From positions 1,426,001 to 1,490,000 of the forward strand of contig KV748193.1 in the NCBI GenBank assembly GCA_001692895.1: a DNA stretch of 64,000 nucleotides, in the 5' to 3' direction. A program made the translations under genes and the position numbers. The notes below the pieces were generated by a model that was given only the letters and a program-made list of their open reading frames with translations, did not search any database and was not told the origin of the DNA. This document shows, piece after piece, positions 37,762-48,447 of this stretch. Numbering within the stretch: the first letter of the stretch is position 1; every line of letters begins with the position of its first letter. The DNA comes from Cenococcum geophilum 1.58. Its lineage: Eukaryota; Ascomycota; Dothideomycetes; Gloniales; Gloniaceae.

Positions 37762-37829
37762 GGGTATAGGTACGGGTATAGGTACGGGTATAGGTACGGG
37801 TATAGGTATAGGTAAAGGTAAGGGTATAG
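37762..37829. repeat. 12-bp tandem repeat
   Basis: GGGTATAGGTAC repeated about four times, followed by degenerate GGTATA/GGTAAA units. Confidence 0.8.
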
Positions 37830-38142
37830 AGCCGTCTAAAGACGGATATATAGACTCTATAGGCCCTATCTAGATACCTATCTTCCCTTACTAGATCTAT
37901 ATAGGTGCGAATAATGCTAATAACCTTTCTATTTTGCTAAGGCGTTCTAAAATCGTCTATACGCGTAATTAAACACCCTTTATCTCTAAGATCGCGGCCT
38001 TGTATCTTAGCTTAGCTATAGCCTTATAGGCGGGCTAGTATTTCCGTATTATTATCTTATTTAGTATAACTACGCTAGCTAGCGAGCTTTTTACCTATAT
38101 GGTAAACCTCTAGTACTCCTTATAACTAAAGAGGGAGTTTTT

Positions 38143-38278
38143 CTATCCCTTAACCCGTTAAAATTCGTCCAACGATTATCAGCCAATTAAAGCATCTGGA
38201 TTAGCGAAAGACACCCAATAAAATCCAGTCGCGAACTTAAGCGACCTTAGTGTAGGACTCTGACGGGTTAAGGGATAG
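38143..38278. mobile_element. Small inverted-repeat element (MITE-like)
   Basis: 136 bp with perfect 16-bp ends CTATCCCTTAACCCGT and its complement. The interior has ordinary composition, unlike the decayed block around it, which suggests a later insertion. No clear target duplication. Confidence 0.6.
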
Positions 38279-40250
38279 GGGGTAGAGCGGGAACTACTTA
38301 TATAGAATTACTAAGTCCTATAATAGGACTACCCTAAGCGCGTAGAGGAGGCGTAGAAATCCTAAGCCCGTAAGGTTAAGCTATATAACCTTATTATTGG
38401 CCCTCTTTAGGTAGTAAGTCTCCATATATTTTAGCTAAACGTTAGTTTTAGGCTATATCTTTAAGTAGAGGGCCTTCTTTAGCACCTCTCGTGTATAGGG
38501 GAGAAAGGAGCCCTTTCCTTCCTTTAGGAAGCCGGTAATTGACCGTATAAATATATAGGGTAGATAGCTAAGGCAGGCTCCTATTATCGCGTCTATATTC
38601 TAACGTCCGGCCTATTTAATTTAGGTCTCCTTAACGCCGCTAAGCTTAGTATACTAAACGCTCTACTTATAGGCGCTATAGGTCTTCTCCTTTAAGTAAA
38701 TTCCTACCCCCTAAAATATCTTCTTATTTATTTAAACTACGTATAATAGCTTAATGGCCGTTATAGTACTTTAATGCTACTAGGGAAGACGTATAGGCCG
38801 TAGTAGTCCTTTAGCTACTAAAAGGATAGGAAGCTCTTAACGCCGTTTTTACCCTAGCGGTTAAAGAAGTAGAAGGCTATTATAGAGAGAGGGTAGAGGA
38901 TAGGGTTAGTATTACGCATATAGCCTATATACTTAACCTTACCATATTAATTCTGCTTCCCCTATATTATTAATATAATTATATATAGCGCTAGCTCGTC
39001 TAGTTTAGGCCCTTTATTCTCTAGTTTAATAAGAATAAGGTTAGTAAGCTAAACATCCTATCTACTTTTACCCTAGGTAATAGTAGTATGGCTTAAGGAA
39101 TGGGTTAGAAAATGGTAGAAAATAGTAGCTATATAAACCGGATATAAACCTAATAAATGCTTAGCCGCAGTTTAAAGATAAGACTTAATTAAACCTAGCA
39201 TCTTAGAGCCCGTTTCCTAGCACTAAGTAATCGCCCTTTTAAGCCCTTTAATGTTATAGGCGCTAGTAATTATAAATAGGCCTTAATTAATAAAGTTAAC
39301 GCGTTAAATCCGGTTATTATTACGGTAGACGCTATCTAGTACCGCTAAGAGCTTCGCCCCCTATAGTAGCTATAAGGCCTTACCTTCTAATTACTATATA
39401 TAAAGCTCGGTAATAGTAAAGATATAGCTATTTATAACTAAGTATTAAACTATCTTATTAAATAGAGCGTCTAAGGCCTCCTTGTCCTATATCTCTCCTT
39501 CTTCCTTTATAGCTTTCTCCCCTATAGCTATAGTTGCCGCTATAGCTACCTTTTCTTTAGCCGTCTTCTACCTCTTCTTTACCTACTTACTATTTTTCTA
39601 TATCTCTTTCCGTTTTAACTTACGTTTTTAATAGCCAGCAGCCTATAATTCTTAATTAATAACTTACTACTCTAAAAATAGGTAAGGCTTATCTTCTATT
39701 ACCTAGGCGCCGTCTATATTACCTTCTAGTCTTATATACTAGTTTTCCCACTCTTTCTACTTTAGCTCGTACGCCCTTATTATATTCTTTAAGCGCTAGG
39801 CCTTATAAATATTATATAGCCGCGCCGTTTAGGCCTTAAATTCGCTCTAGAGGCTATAGAAGGAGGCTAGGGAGGCTTTATTTAACTATAAAGTGGACTA
39901 TAGGGTAAGAAGATTCCTAAAAAACTCTATATCTATAAGAGGTAAGGGGGAGACATATAAGCGTAGTATGGGTAAATAAAGTTACCAAACGCGTAAATAT
40001 TAAAGGAGAAGAAGATAAGGGCTCTATATTATATAATTAGAATTATAGTAGGCCTTTTTATATAAAATTAGAAGCCCTATATAAGCTAGCGCGGGCATAA
40101 GAATAGGAGAGGGTTGGAAAATGGATTGTTAAGGCGATAGTAAGGTCAAAGGCGCGCTAAGGCCCTCTATACTAACCTAGTACTAACCTAGGCCTTAAAA
40201 ACGCGTCTAAAAAATAGGGGCCACTACTAAAGGGGGGGGGGGGTAATATT

Positions 40251-42169
40251 TGGACGATATGTCGCGGACCTTAGGGGGTTATGCGTAACCTAAGGTTATG
40301 CTAAGCCTAACCTAGACCTCCGATACCTCGAGTTAGCCCTGAGCAGAGCCTGAGCTTGTTTGATTTCGCCTTAATTATGCCTGATCTCGCCCTGATTTCG
40401 CCCTAATTATGCCTGATTTTGTCCCTAAGCATACTAAAGAGGTCCTGAAATTGGGCCCACATAGATCGCAGGGGTCGAGGAGCCCAGTTCTGGGACCTTA
40501 GGCCCGGCATAGTTTCATTTCAGTCAAAATCACCAAAGCCGCCAAGACATGGGAACGTTATACTTCCAGCCCATAGCAATCTGTCTTTGATCCGGCTTCA
40601 TCTTAGTTTCCCCTTCACCAAATTTTTTATCTATGGATAGTATGGAGTACTTTCATAAGGAAAGAAGAACGCAGGGAGATTGGAATATTTCACTTTGCTT
40701 AAACAATCTAGATATTTTATAGCTTAAACTACATTCTAAGCTGCAAAAAATTCGTACATTGAGAATCAACCTACCTAACATCACTACATAACTATCAAAC
40801 GTGGACACAAATGCGTGGACGAACTTCAACAAACAAGCCTCTGCAATGGAATCACTAACCGTGGTATCCTTGTATTCCTAAAATGGATTAAAGGATAGCT
40901 GCTGGTCAGAACCTCGCTGTTTCAAGACAAGATAGACTGGCAAGCTCGAACGCGACTGGACAAAGATAGAGACGGTCGACCAATCGAGACTGCATGAATG
41001 CAGGACCCATAGCTGCACAAACCGCCTCACAGGCTTTGACAAATTCTTGACGAGCCACCACTCAAACAAGCGGGAGCTGTGATGACTCCGTCTTCATTCA
41101 GAGAACGCCAACCAGGAGTCACAACTCCCTGATGACGCAGCTAAGGAGACTTTATTGGACACTGAAATCGCCAGGGATGGCAAAGTGGCCATAATTAGAA
41201 GGATGCCGTTGGAAACTGCAGCTAGTGGGTCATGCGAACGGTATGGTGAGTCAAACGGGAAGAAAAGCCGGGATTTCGTCACGTCAGGCGCCTTTCAGTC
41301 ACATCTAATGTAACCACGGGGCCAAAGGAGCTTCAGTCCGTGAAGCGAAATGGAGCTTAGTGGACACGTCAAATGCCGGCATCCCTGTGAAGGCTCAGCA
41401 TTTGGAGTCACCGCAGGCGGGGCTTATCTTCCCTAACATACTCTGATATTTATTGACCAACAACAGGCTTCGAAGCGCCAGCCTTTATACACTAGACGAG
41501 GGTTTAACGAGTGTCTATGCAGTATCAGCATGCCGTTGGCTTTCTCGTGATGCAATGAGTTAGCGGTATGCCATCATGATCATCATCAGCTGTGTGGCGC
41601 AGATTCACGCGAGCATGCTGTGGTAATGGGGGCTCGGGGTAAGTAGTAGCGCGAATAGTGCAGCCGCTGATCAAACCTCTTACCGTAAGTCACCGAGTGG
41701 CCTCCCAAGAAGTTAAGCAGTGACGCGAGATCCAAAGGCCGCTTCCACGCTAATAGGGGGTAGCATGACGGAACGGGCTAGCAGTTTTCGAGCTTTAGGT
41801 GCCTGGAACTAGATTGCTCGGAAGGGAGATCCTGAAGCCTGTTCTGCTTCCCCATAGAGCCGCCGAGAAGGTTCTGCGGTGGTCTCTGCGGTAAATCGCA
41901 ACTGTGATGGTGAGAATCTGAAAGCAAATCCCCACCTTACGACCAACATACTAGATATGTGAGCCAATGAAGCCGATCAAATTGAGACTACAGGTTCGAA
42001 AGTTACTTGCCAATTGTCTAAGACAGGCGTTGCTTTGTGGATTAGAAGGTTACTAAACATATCCTGTATGTGATCAAATTTCAATGAATACGATATGTCT
42101 GTAGGCAATTTTTCCATGAAGTGATGCGACCGTGGTTCTGGTGCGCTTGGAATTCAAAGAGCGCATTGA
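40251..42169. other. Host-like spacer
   Basis: The first 200 bases contain a short imperfect direct repeat (CTGATTTCGCCCTAATTATG and variants, about 40369-40430). From about 40450 composition is normal and non-repetitive to the eye. Minus-strand frames of about 62 codons at 40878-41282 have no recognisable features. No tRNA or 5S gene was found. Confidence 0.5.
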
Positions 42170-42317
42170 CTTATCCCTTCGGCTGGTAGCGTCCTACGAG
42201 AGTTGGACCGTGCGCGAACACCAGAATCAAAAATACGCGTATGGTTGATCCCATTGACTCTATTGGCTAGCTCTTATCGATAACCGCAGGACTAAATCTA
42301 CCAGCCGAAGGGATAAG
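42170..42317. mobile_element. Small inverted-repeat element (MITE-like)
   Basis: 148 bp with perfect 20-bp inverted ends CTTATCCCTTCGGCTGGTAG. No coding capacity and no clear duplication. The TATCCCTT core of the ends is shared with 38143-38278. It lies about 300 bp upstream of the DUF7924-type gene. Confidence 0.65.
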
Positions 42318-42623
42318 CTATATCCATTAGCCTGGTATCAAGCAGAAAAGGTGAAGAGAATCAATGATTCCATATTACCCTAAGCTAAGCAGTGATGGCC
42401 ACTTTTATAAATAAACGTCCGCGTAAAACCATGTGGTTACAGACTACACGGAGGAATAGTATGGACGGGATGGCGGAAACGCGGTGGTGTGCTGCAGGCG
42501 CGTGTCACGTTATTGTGCGTTTTCGTTAGATCCGTCGTGCATTCTCACTTCTGCGCTAGATGACTCCACCCCCAAAACTCGGCGGCAAGCTATAAGCGTG
42601 TCGATATCTCGATTCTAATTAAC

Positions 42624-44372
42624 ATGGCTAGTCGTTCAGGACCTCTAGCCACCCCAAAAAGATGGCCTATGTCAACCCAAAAGGATAAAGGTACGTCGCA
42701 GCACCTTATTATACTCAAGCTATTCTAACGTCTCGAAGCACATCGAGGGAACAGGAAAACTTCTCCCCGACGCAAAGGTTCCCGCATCGAAAAGAAACAG
42801 GCGACTGAGAAAGGTTCTACACATCAGACAGATACTAAACAACAAGAGGCAAGTATGCGACAATTTCCGTCGTTACCAGTGATCTAACACCAGATATAGG
42901 AACAACCTGTCGGGGTGAACTCGTCGAGTAGAAGCTTACGCCACCGAACTCCTAATCCTATCCAGAAGACGTCCACCTTTGTTCAGCAAGCGAAAACGAG
43001 AAAGCGACGTCGCGGAGAAGACGAAGATCCAGCTTCTCGCGAGCCCTCCCACGTAAAACGAGCACGCGCATCTGCAGCCACAGTTGACAGACCAGTCGAG
43101 CCCGAGACAGTCGATTCTGGGCAGAGCTATATCAGCCATTGGGCTAGAAAGAAGGCCTGGCCGAGAGCGTACTTTGAAGACGATAAAATGCACCACCTGC
43201 TGGCGAGGAAAGGGTCGGCATCTTCTATTGGCCGAAAAAGATCAAACCCAAGTCTTGCCAGTTTCAGCGCAAGCGATGAGAGGCCACGCGAGGAGAAGAG
43301 TGCTCCATACCGAAACCCGAGCTATCCCACTTTCCTTTCTGAGGATGTTGCAAACTACAAGAGCTATATGGAGGACCATGAACTTGGAATCTCAGATGCC
43401 AGCGAGAAGCTTTTAGAGACGTTACTTCATACGGAACAGAGACCCCCAACGGATACACTCTTTCGCGATGACGTTTTCAGCAAGCATCTCCGAAAACTAA
43501 AGGGGAAGAACGAGCCAAGGGTTATTCAAGACCTTTCTCCACTCCTTGTTCCTTCTGCCGAAGCCCTCGCCACCTTTGGCGCCCATCATCTTGACGTAGT
43601 TGTCGAAAGCGTAAACGAGGGATGGAACAATTGTTTTCCTATTACAAAGCCTCGTCCACAGCCAGACAGCGCATTTGGTTACGGAATATCCGCCTTCTCG
43701 GACCATCAGCTCGACAAACTTCGACCCACCCTAGGAGACGCTTCATTCTCTTCATTCTTCAATGCTACCTATTATATGCACTTTCCATTTCTGACGAAGG
43801 AGGTCAAAACCGGTACTATGGGGCTCGATATCGCAGACAATCAAAATCTCCATAGTATAACAGTCGCTGTTAGAGCCGTTGTAGAGCTGTTTAAGCTTGT
43901 CGGTCGGGAGAAGGAGCTGCACCGAGAAATAGTTGCCTTTACCATCTCTCACGATGACAAGTCAGTACGGCTTTACGCGCACTATCCTTACATCGATGGT
44001 GATAAGATTACCATTTGGCGTCGCACAGTCGATCAATTTTACCTCGACACCAAAACAAAATGGAGATCATACATATTTACGACAAATGTGTACAATATAT
44101 TCTCTCCTACGCATCTTAAGCGTATTTGTTTCGCTATTGATGACATCTCGCCAGGCCTGACTCACTCCCGGCCTTCGGAAACTCAGAACTCAGAATCTCC
44201 GCAGCGGCTTGATGACCCTATCTCGACTTCAGAGACGTCAGGATTGTCTCAACAACTTGAGCAAATTACCCCAAACACGTCAGTCCAGACTGGGCCGGGA
44301 AGCCCTCAGAGGAAGAAGACGAAGAAGACGAAGAAGACGAAGGATGACAATGAACTGGTATCAGGTCATTAA
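42624..44372 (+). CDS. DUF7924-type protein, possible PD-(D/E)XK-like nuclease fold
   Basis: Three exons: 42624-42690, 42739-42848 and 42900-44372, 1650 nt, 549 residues. The ATG start (MASRSGPLATPKRWP) lies upstream of the long third exon, which has no ATG of its own until well inside. Intron 2 (42849-42899) uses a GC donor, AG|GCAAGT; the nearest GT donor would break the frame. Residues 1-190 are basic and disordered. The core, about 245-480, is the conserved fungal domain I know as DUF7924 (ARVIQD-like, VESVNEGWN, PRPQPD, YYMHFPFLTKEVK, RAVVELF, KELHREI). PQPD (Asp315) and ExK (Glu360, Lys362) are spaced like a PD-(D/E)XK active site; that reading is inference. The tail ends in a lysine-rich KKTKKTKK stretch encoded by AAGAAGACG repeats, suggesting nuclear location. 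Acceptor 42747 instead of 42738 would also keep the frame. Confidence 0.85.
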
Positions 44373-45005
44373 CACCTTGCTCCTATCGCAGCCCCAAAAC
44401 ATGGGAATGGCAGACGACAGGCCGCCCTTCCACATTACACAGTGGCTGAGTCGACGGTGGTCCTAGAGATCTTTTAGCAGGACTTCATGCGCGAGGCCTT
44501 TTCCAACTATGCCGAGTGGCTTTGTGGCCAGGTTTGGCACAGCTGTGATTATAAAGGTTGGGATAGTCGAACGATGCTTGCTCACTGTTTGCTGGCACGT
44601 CTACCCATTGGTTGATTGATTGCCATCAAGCATGGCTAATGGTTCCAGGAGAGGGCTGTGGGCATAATATACTGCTCATCTACCAAAACAGCGGTAGCCT
44701 AGTGTTCTTCGCAATGGGCGGACGCCTGCTTCCCTAGTGCCACACCATGGTGGAGAATGAGGGCGAATACAACGATGAACCTAAAAGAGGTCGTGTCTAG
44801 CACAATGCTCAGTTTCGCTCATGAGATCGTGAAGGCAACTATCAGCTCGCTGGCTATAGACGAAGGTCATGACAGTTCAACGAACGAGCTGCAGGAGGAT
44901 CATGCTTTGTTGGTCTCAACAAGCATAACTCCCTCTGTCAAACTGTGCCCCTATCAACATGGACAATGTAGAGGAGCAGATAGTCGCGGGGTTTCCTGTA
45001 GTAGC
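44373..45005. other. Spacer downstream of the DUF7924-type gene
   Basis: Normal composition. A frame of about 87 codons at 44757-45020 runs into the following hAT derivative and has no recognised motif, so I do not call it. Eight bases at its end (44998-45005) are the left target duplication of that element. Confidence 0.45.
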
Positions 45006-45894
45006 CAGACTTGCTATTAAGCAAGCAAGCCAAGCTGGAAAGCCTTAGCTTGCTGGCTTGAAAATTTTCGCACCTAAAGCTGGCTTGCTTGGCTTGCTTA
45101 AAGGCTTGTCTGATTTTATAGATATTTTAGAGTCATACAAAATTAAGCCTCCGAGCCACCGATTTGGCCAAAAAGCTCCTCTACAGTCCCTATTTATAGT
45201 CATTGTGATATAAGATAGCATAGAGATAACGTAATAGGAAGTTCGCGTGGCTGAGGGCGTCTATCGTAAGGCTTGGCATGGTGGTGAGGAAGGTTTCGCT
45301 AGGAAGGCTTCAGTAGGGAGATCCTGCTGTTAATTCTAACGGTTAGCTACTAGTTATACTAATCCCAGTAAACTTATTACCTTATCTACTAGGTCCTTAG
45401 AGCTTATTCTTAAATAGCTGCGATTGTACTGCAAAGCAGCAATAATATTAGGGTGAAGCTTTAAGAGACGTGGTTCTAGTAGATCACCAGCTTTACTAAA
45501 CACCCGTTCGCAGTCGTCGCTTATAGCCAGTATAGTCAATATATTAAGAGCCATCCATGCGAGCTTCGGCTAAGTCGCCAATGGGTAATCATCTGGTAGT
45601 GGCGGCAGAGTCTTCTAAGCTTCGTATTCGTCCGACGCGTCGATAGAGCTTTGAGCCACGCGGCTGGTGTGTTACCTAAATAGTCCTGTTTGCTCCATTT
45701 GCATACCTAGAAATATACACAATCGTTCATCTATAACACCAAAAATCTATTACGAACTTCAGATCTCTGCCAAAATTATATATATATATTTCCTATCAAA
45801 CGGGCAAGCAAGCAAGCAAGCAAGCAAGCAGGCCCTCTTTTAGCTTGCTGGCTTGCCCAAACCAGGCCCTTCGGCTTGCTTAATAGCAAGTCTG
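45006..45894 (-). mobile_element. Small hAT derivative (889 bp)
   Basis: The ends are inverted copies of CAGACTTGCTATTAAGCAAG. Flanking 8-mers GTAGTAGC (44998-45005) and GCAGCAGC (45895-45902) match except for two CpA/TpA differences, fitting an 8-bp hAT duplication altered by RIP on one side. Subterminal parts are rich in GCTTGCTTG words, with a pure (AAGC)n run near 45806-45832. It carries only a C-terminal transposase remnant on the minus strand, so it is non-autonomous. Confidence 0.8.
45354..45554 (-). pseudogene. hAT transposase C-terminal dimerisation fragment
   Basis: A 66-codon frame begins MALNILTILAISDDCERVFS, the classical hAT dimerisation motif (xxxAxxxLxxPxSxxxERxFS). It continues KAGDLLEPRLLKL and NIIAALQYNRSYL. 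It lacks the catalytic domain and is therefore only a remnant. Unusually for this neighbourhood the frame is still open. Confidence 0.8.
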
Positions 45895-45970
45895 GCAGCA
45901 GCTGATCCGCATAATCTGTTGAATTGAGGCTATGGGGCTAAAACTCTGTGTATTGCTTATTTTCTATATA

Positions 45971-48447
45971 ACGTGGTTTATAGGGTTTTAACCGACACCA
46001 TAGTTTTGACCGAGCTAGCAGACCGCCTGCCTATTTAAGCTAGCTTGTTACCTAAAGCAAATACTGCCGCATTAAAGCTCAACCCATTACTTTCTCGCAT
46101 ATCAACTCTACAAAATACATCACCGACCTACAGCTATGCCTCGCTGGCCTCAAGCGCCAGGTGCAGAAGACCGTCTACAAGCTGCTTTAACTGCTTGGCG
46201 CGTTGGCGGCTTATATAGAGGCGCCGAAGCCTGCGCAAAGGCATATAGAGTTCCGCCTACTACTTTTCAAAAGCGCCTATAAGGTAAACACCGATCTTAC
46301 TACGACGCCTATACTAACCAGTATTATATTACTCCTGCTAGCGAAGCAGCAATTATTTGACACTGTATTTACCTTACTAAGGCTGGGTTTCCATATCGGT
46401 ACTACACAATTCAGATAATTGCCACCCTTGTTTTATAACGCGAAAACTCCGACCTTCCTTACTACCATAATATCGCGCCACTAGGCAAAAGCTAGATATA
46501 CAACTTCCTTAAACGCCAGGGCGAGCTTTATACTTGCTATATACGATTAATTAGCTTAAAACGGGCCATTACTGGCAATAATCCCGCCCTTATTAAGAGG
46601 TTCTTTTCTAACTACTCTAATGCAAAGACTTAGTATAATATTAAGGACGCCGATATATAGAATATAGATAAGACTGGCTATGCTATGGGCTTCGCATATA
46701 GCGCCAAAGTAGTGGTTTTAAGAGGCAATATTATTAACTTTAAAACAATTAACGGCTCTAGGGAGTAGGTGTTATAGATTAATTTAATTGGAATATATAG
46801 GCAGACGATCCCACCGTTTATTATTTTTAAAGGACGCTAATATACAGAATCTCTATGGTAGGAGGTGGAGAAAGCTATAGGCGAGTGTATACTAGCAATA
46901 AGTAAGAATGGATAGTTAAATTAAGAGCTTAAAGTACGGTGGCTGGAGCACTTTAAGCGACATACTAGACGAACTAAGGTATAGTAGAGGCCAATAAAGG
47001 ATAGCAATAACAGTAAATACAACGGCTACCGGCTCTTAATTATGGACGGCTATAGTAGCTACGTTAATATTAAGTTTGTTAAGCTCTGCTAGTTAAAGAA
47101 AATTATACCAATTTACCTACCGCCGCATTTAACGCACCTTCTACAGCTATTAGATCTGGTTATATTCTTAGTTATTAAGCGACTATATTTATCTAAAGTT
47201 AATAAATATACGGCTTATAGTATTACTAGTATTAATAGAGAGTACTTTCTAAAAATACTAGGTAAGATTCGGCCGCGAATATATACCAGAGAGTTAATTA
47301 GGAGCGCCTTTAATGCAGCAGGCCTTTATCCTTTTAACCTAAATCGAGCTCTTAATTACTGCTTTGTATAACCTTCTACTTAACTATCTATACCGCCGCC
47401 TTCTATTAAACATATAACAATTCTATCCTCCCCTATATATCCTCCCCCACCTAATAGCGAACACGCTTAAGCTCGGTACGTACGCATAATCCTTTATCTA
47501 GAAACCACACTAGAGGCAACAGAGGTAGTGGTTTTAAAGCTAATACAGCACCTATAATCCCTAGAGGACGGCTTAGAGATTATATAGGCTAAGAATAATA
47601 AGCTTCGGCAATATACTAAGGAGAGGAAGGCTAAAAAGAAGCGAAAACGGACTGTAATTTCTATTAAGTTAGTTCTTACACTAGAGGCAGTAAGAAAGCT
47701 TATTACTGCTAAGAGCGCCACCAATAAGGCTAAAGAGAAAGCCAGGCTTACTAAGGAACAGCTTAAGAAAGATTATTAGGTAGCAGTGGCGCTTATTAGG
47801 AAACAAATTAATGCCAGAAAGGTAGCTAGGAAGAAGGCTGCTGATATAAGGAAACTGGCTAAGGAATACCAGCGAAAGGTAGCGGAGGCAGTAAAGCTAG
47901 CAAGTAAGGCGCAGAAGAACTCCCTTACTGCTGCCAATATAGCTCGCAAAAAGAACACTAAAGAAGCTTAAATAGCGGCTCAAATAGCAGCTGATTATAC
48001 GTTATTAAAACAGTTAACTATGGAAGAGCTCTAGAAGCGGGCAAAGGACTCTATCATCGCTATTGCCGCCACTGCGGCTCTTGTTAAACAACTTCAAGAT
48101 ACAGCCAATAAGGGAGTAGGAGAAGCTGCTTTACTAAAGGACACTTAGGAAGGGCAGGAGGATAATAATATAAGTGATTTAGACGACGAGGAGTCCTTAG
48201 ATAAGGACGTTAAGTTAATTAGCGACCTTTAGGGGCCGATCAACTAGCCAATTAAGCTTTAGAATACTAAGGGCCGACTTAATATAGACTCTATAATATA
48301 TATTTATGGCTTTAAGACTCCCTAGAAATAATACGATAATTTTTAATAAGTTTTACTAGCGTTTTGCCACCAAATTAACATTTCGTGGCATTTTGGTGTT
48401 TAAATCGGTCAAAACTATGGTGTTGGTCAAAACCCTATAAACCACGT
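45971..48447 (+). mobile_element. pogo/Fot1-type (Tc1/mariner superfamily) transposon, 2.48 kb, decayed
   Basis: Inverted ends ACGTGGTTTATAGGG continue into CACCATAGTTTTGACCGA on each side and are flanked by TA (45969-45970 and 48448-48449). It is inserted inside the Copia LTR. Length suits the longer Fot1/Tan1-like fungal elements. It carries one transposase-like region. The terminal repeats differ by a few transitions. Confidence 0.85.
46136..48232 (+). pseudogene. pogo/Fot1-type DDE transposase, decayed
   Basis: The frame begins MPRWPQAPGAEDRLQAALTA with a helix-turn-helix region (GLYRGAEACAKAYRVPPTTF) as in CENP-B-type transposases. The three catalytic aspartates are recognisable in context: NIDKTGYAMGF near 46665, LIMDGYSSY near 47040, and HLLQLLDLVIF near 47150, where the family usually has QPLDVxVF. 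A long lysine/alanine-rich coiled tail follows, of which 47786-47971 is still open. Many in-frame stops make it inactive. The end near 48232 is approximate. Confidence 0.75.

Larger units (their letters stand above)
36777..40250. mobile_element. Decayed repeat block, family not recognised
   Basis: A 3.5-kb TpA-rich block without usable frames lies between two long G runs (about 36793-36802 and 40231-40242). The right run follows AAA and precedes TAATATTTGG, which would suit a polypurine tract beside an LTR, but I could not find a matching repeat at the left. Within it are a 33-bp tandem repeat (37459-37620), a 12-bp tandem repeat (37762-37829) and a small inverted-repeat element (38143-38278). 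Faint protein-like stretches occur on the minus strand around 38500-38900. I cannot name a family. Confidence 0.4.

Noticed and set aside
40878-41282. Two minus-strand frames of 62-63 codons
   Set aside because: Short, unrecognised and not linked by plausible splice sites.
41680-42012. Possible 5S rRNA or tRNA (structured GC-rich stretch; GGTTCGAAAG near 41994)
   Set aside because: No A-box at proper distance, no cloverleaf, and no 5S consensus over 120 bases.
44757-45020. 87-codon plus-strand frame ending in the hAT derivative
   Set aside because: Ends inside a transposon end and has no motif. It could be a remnant of a gene but cannot be supported.
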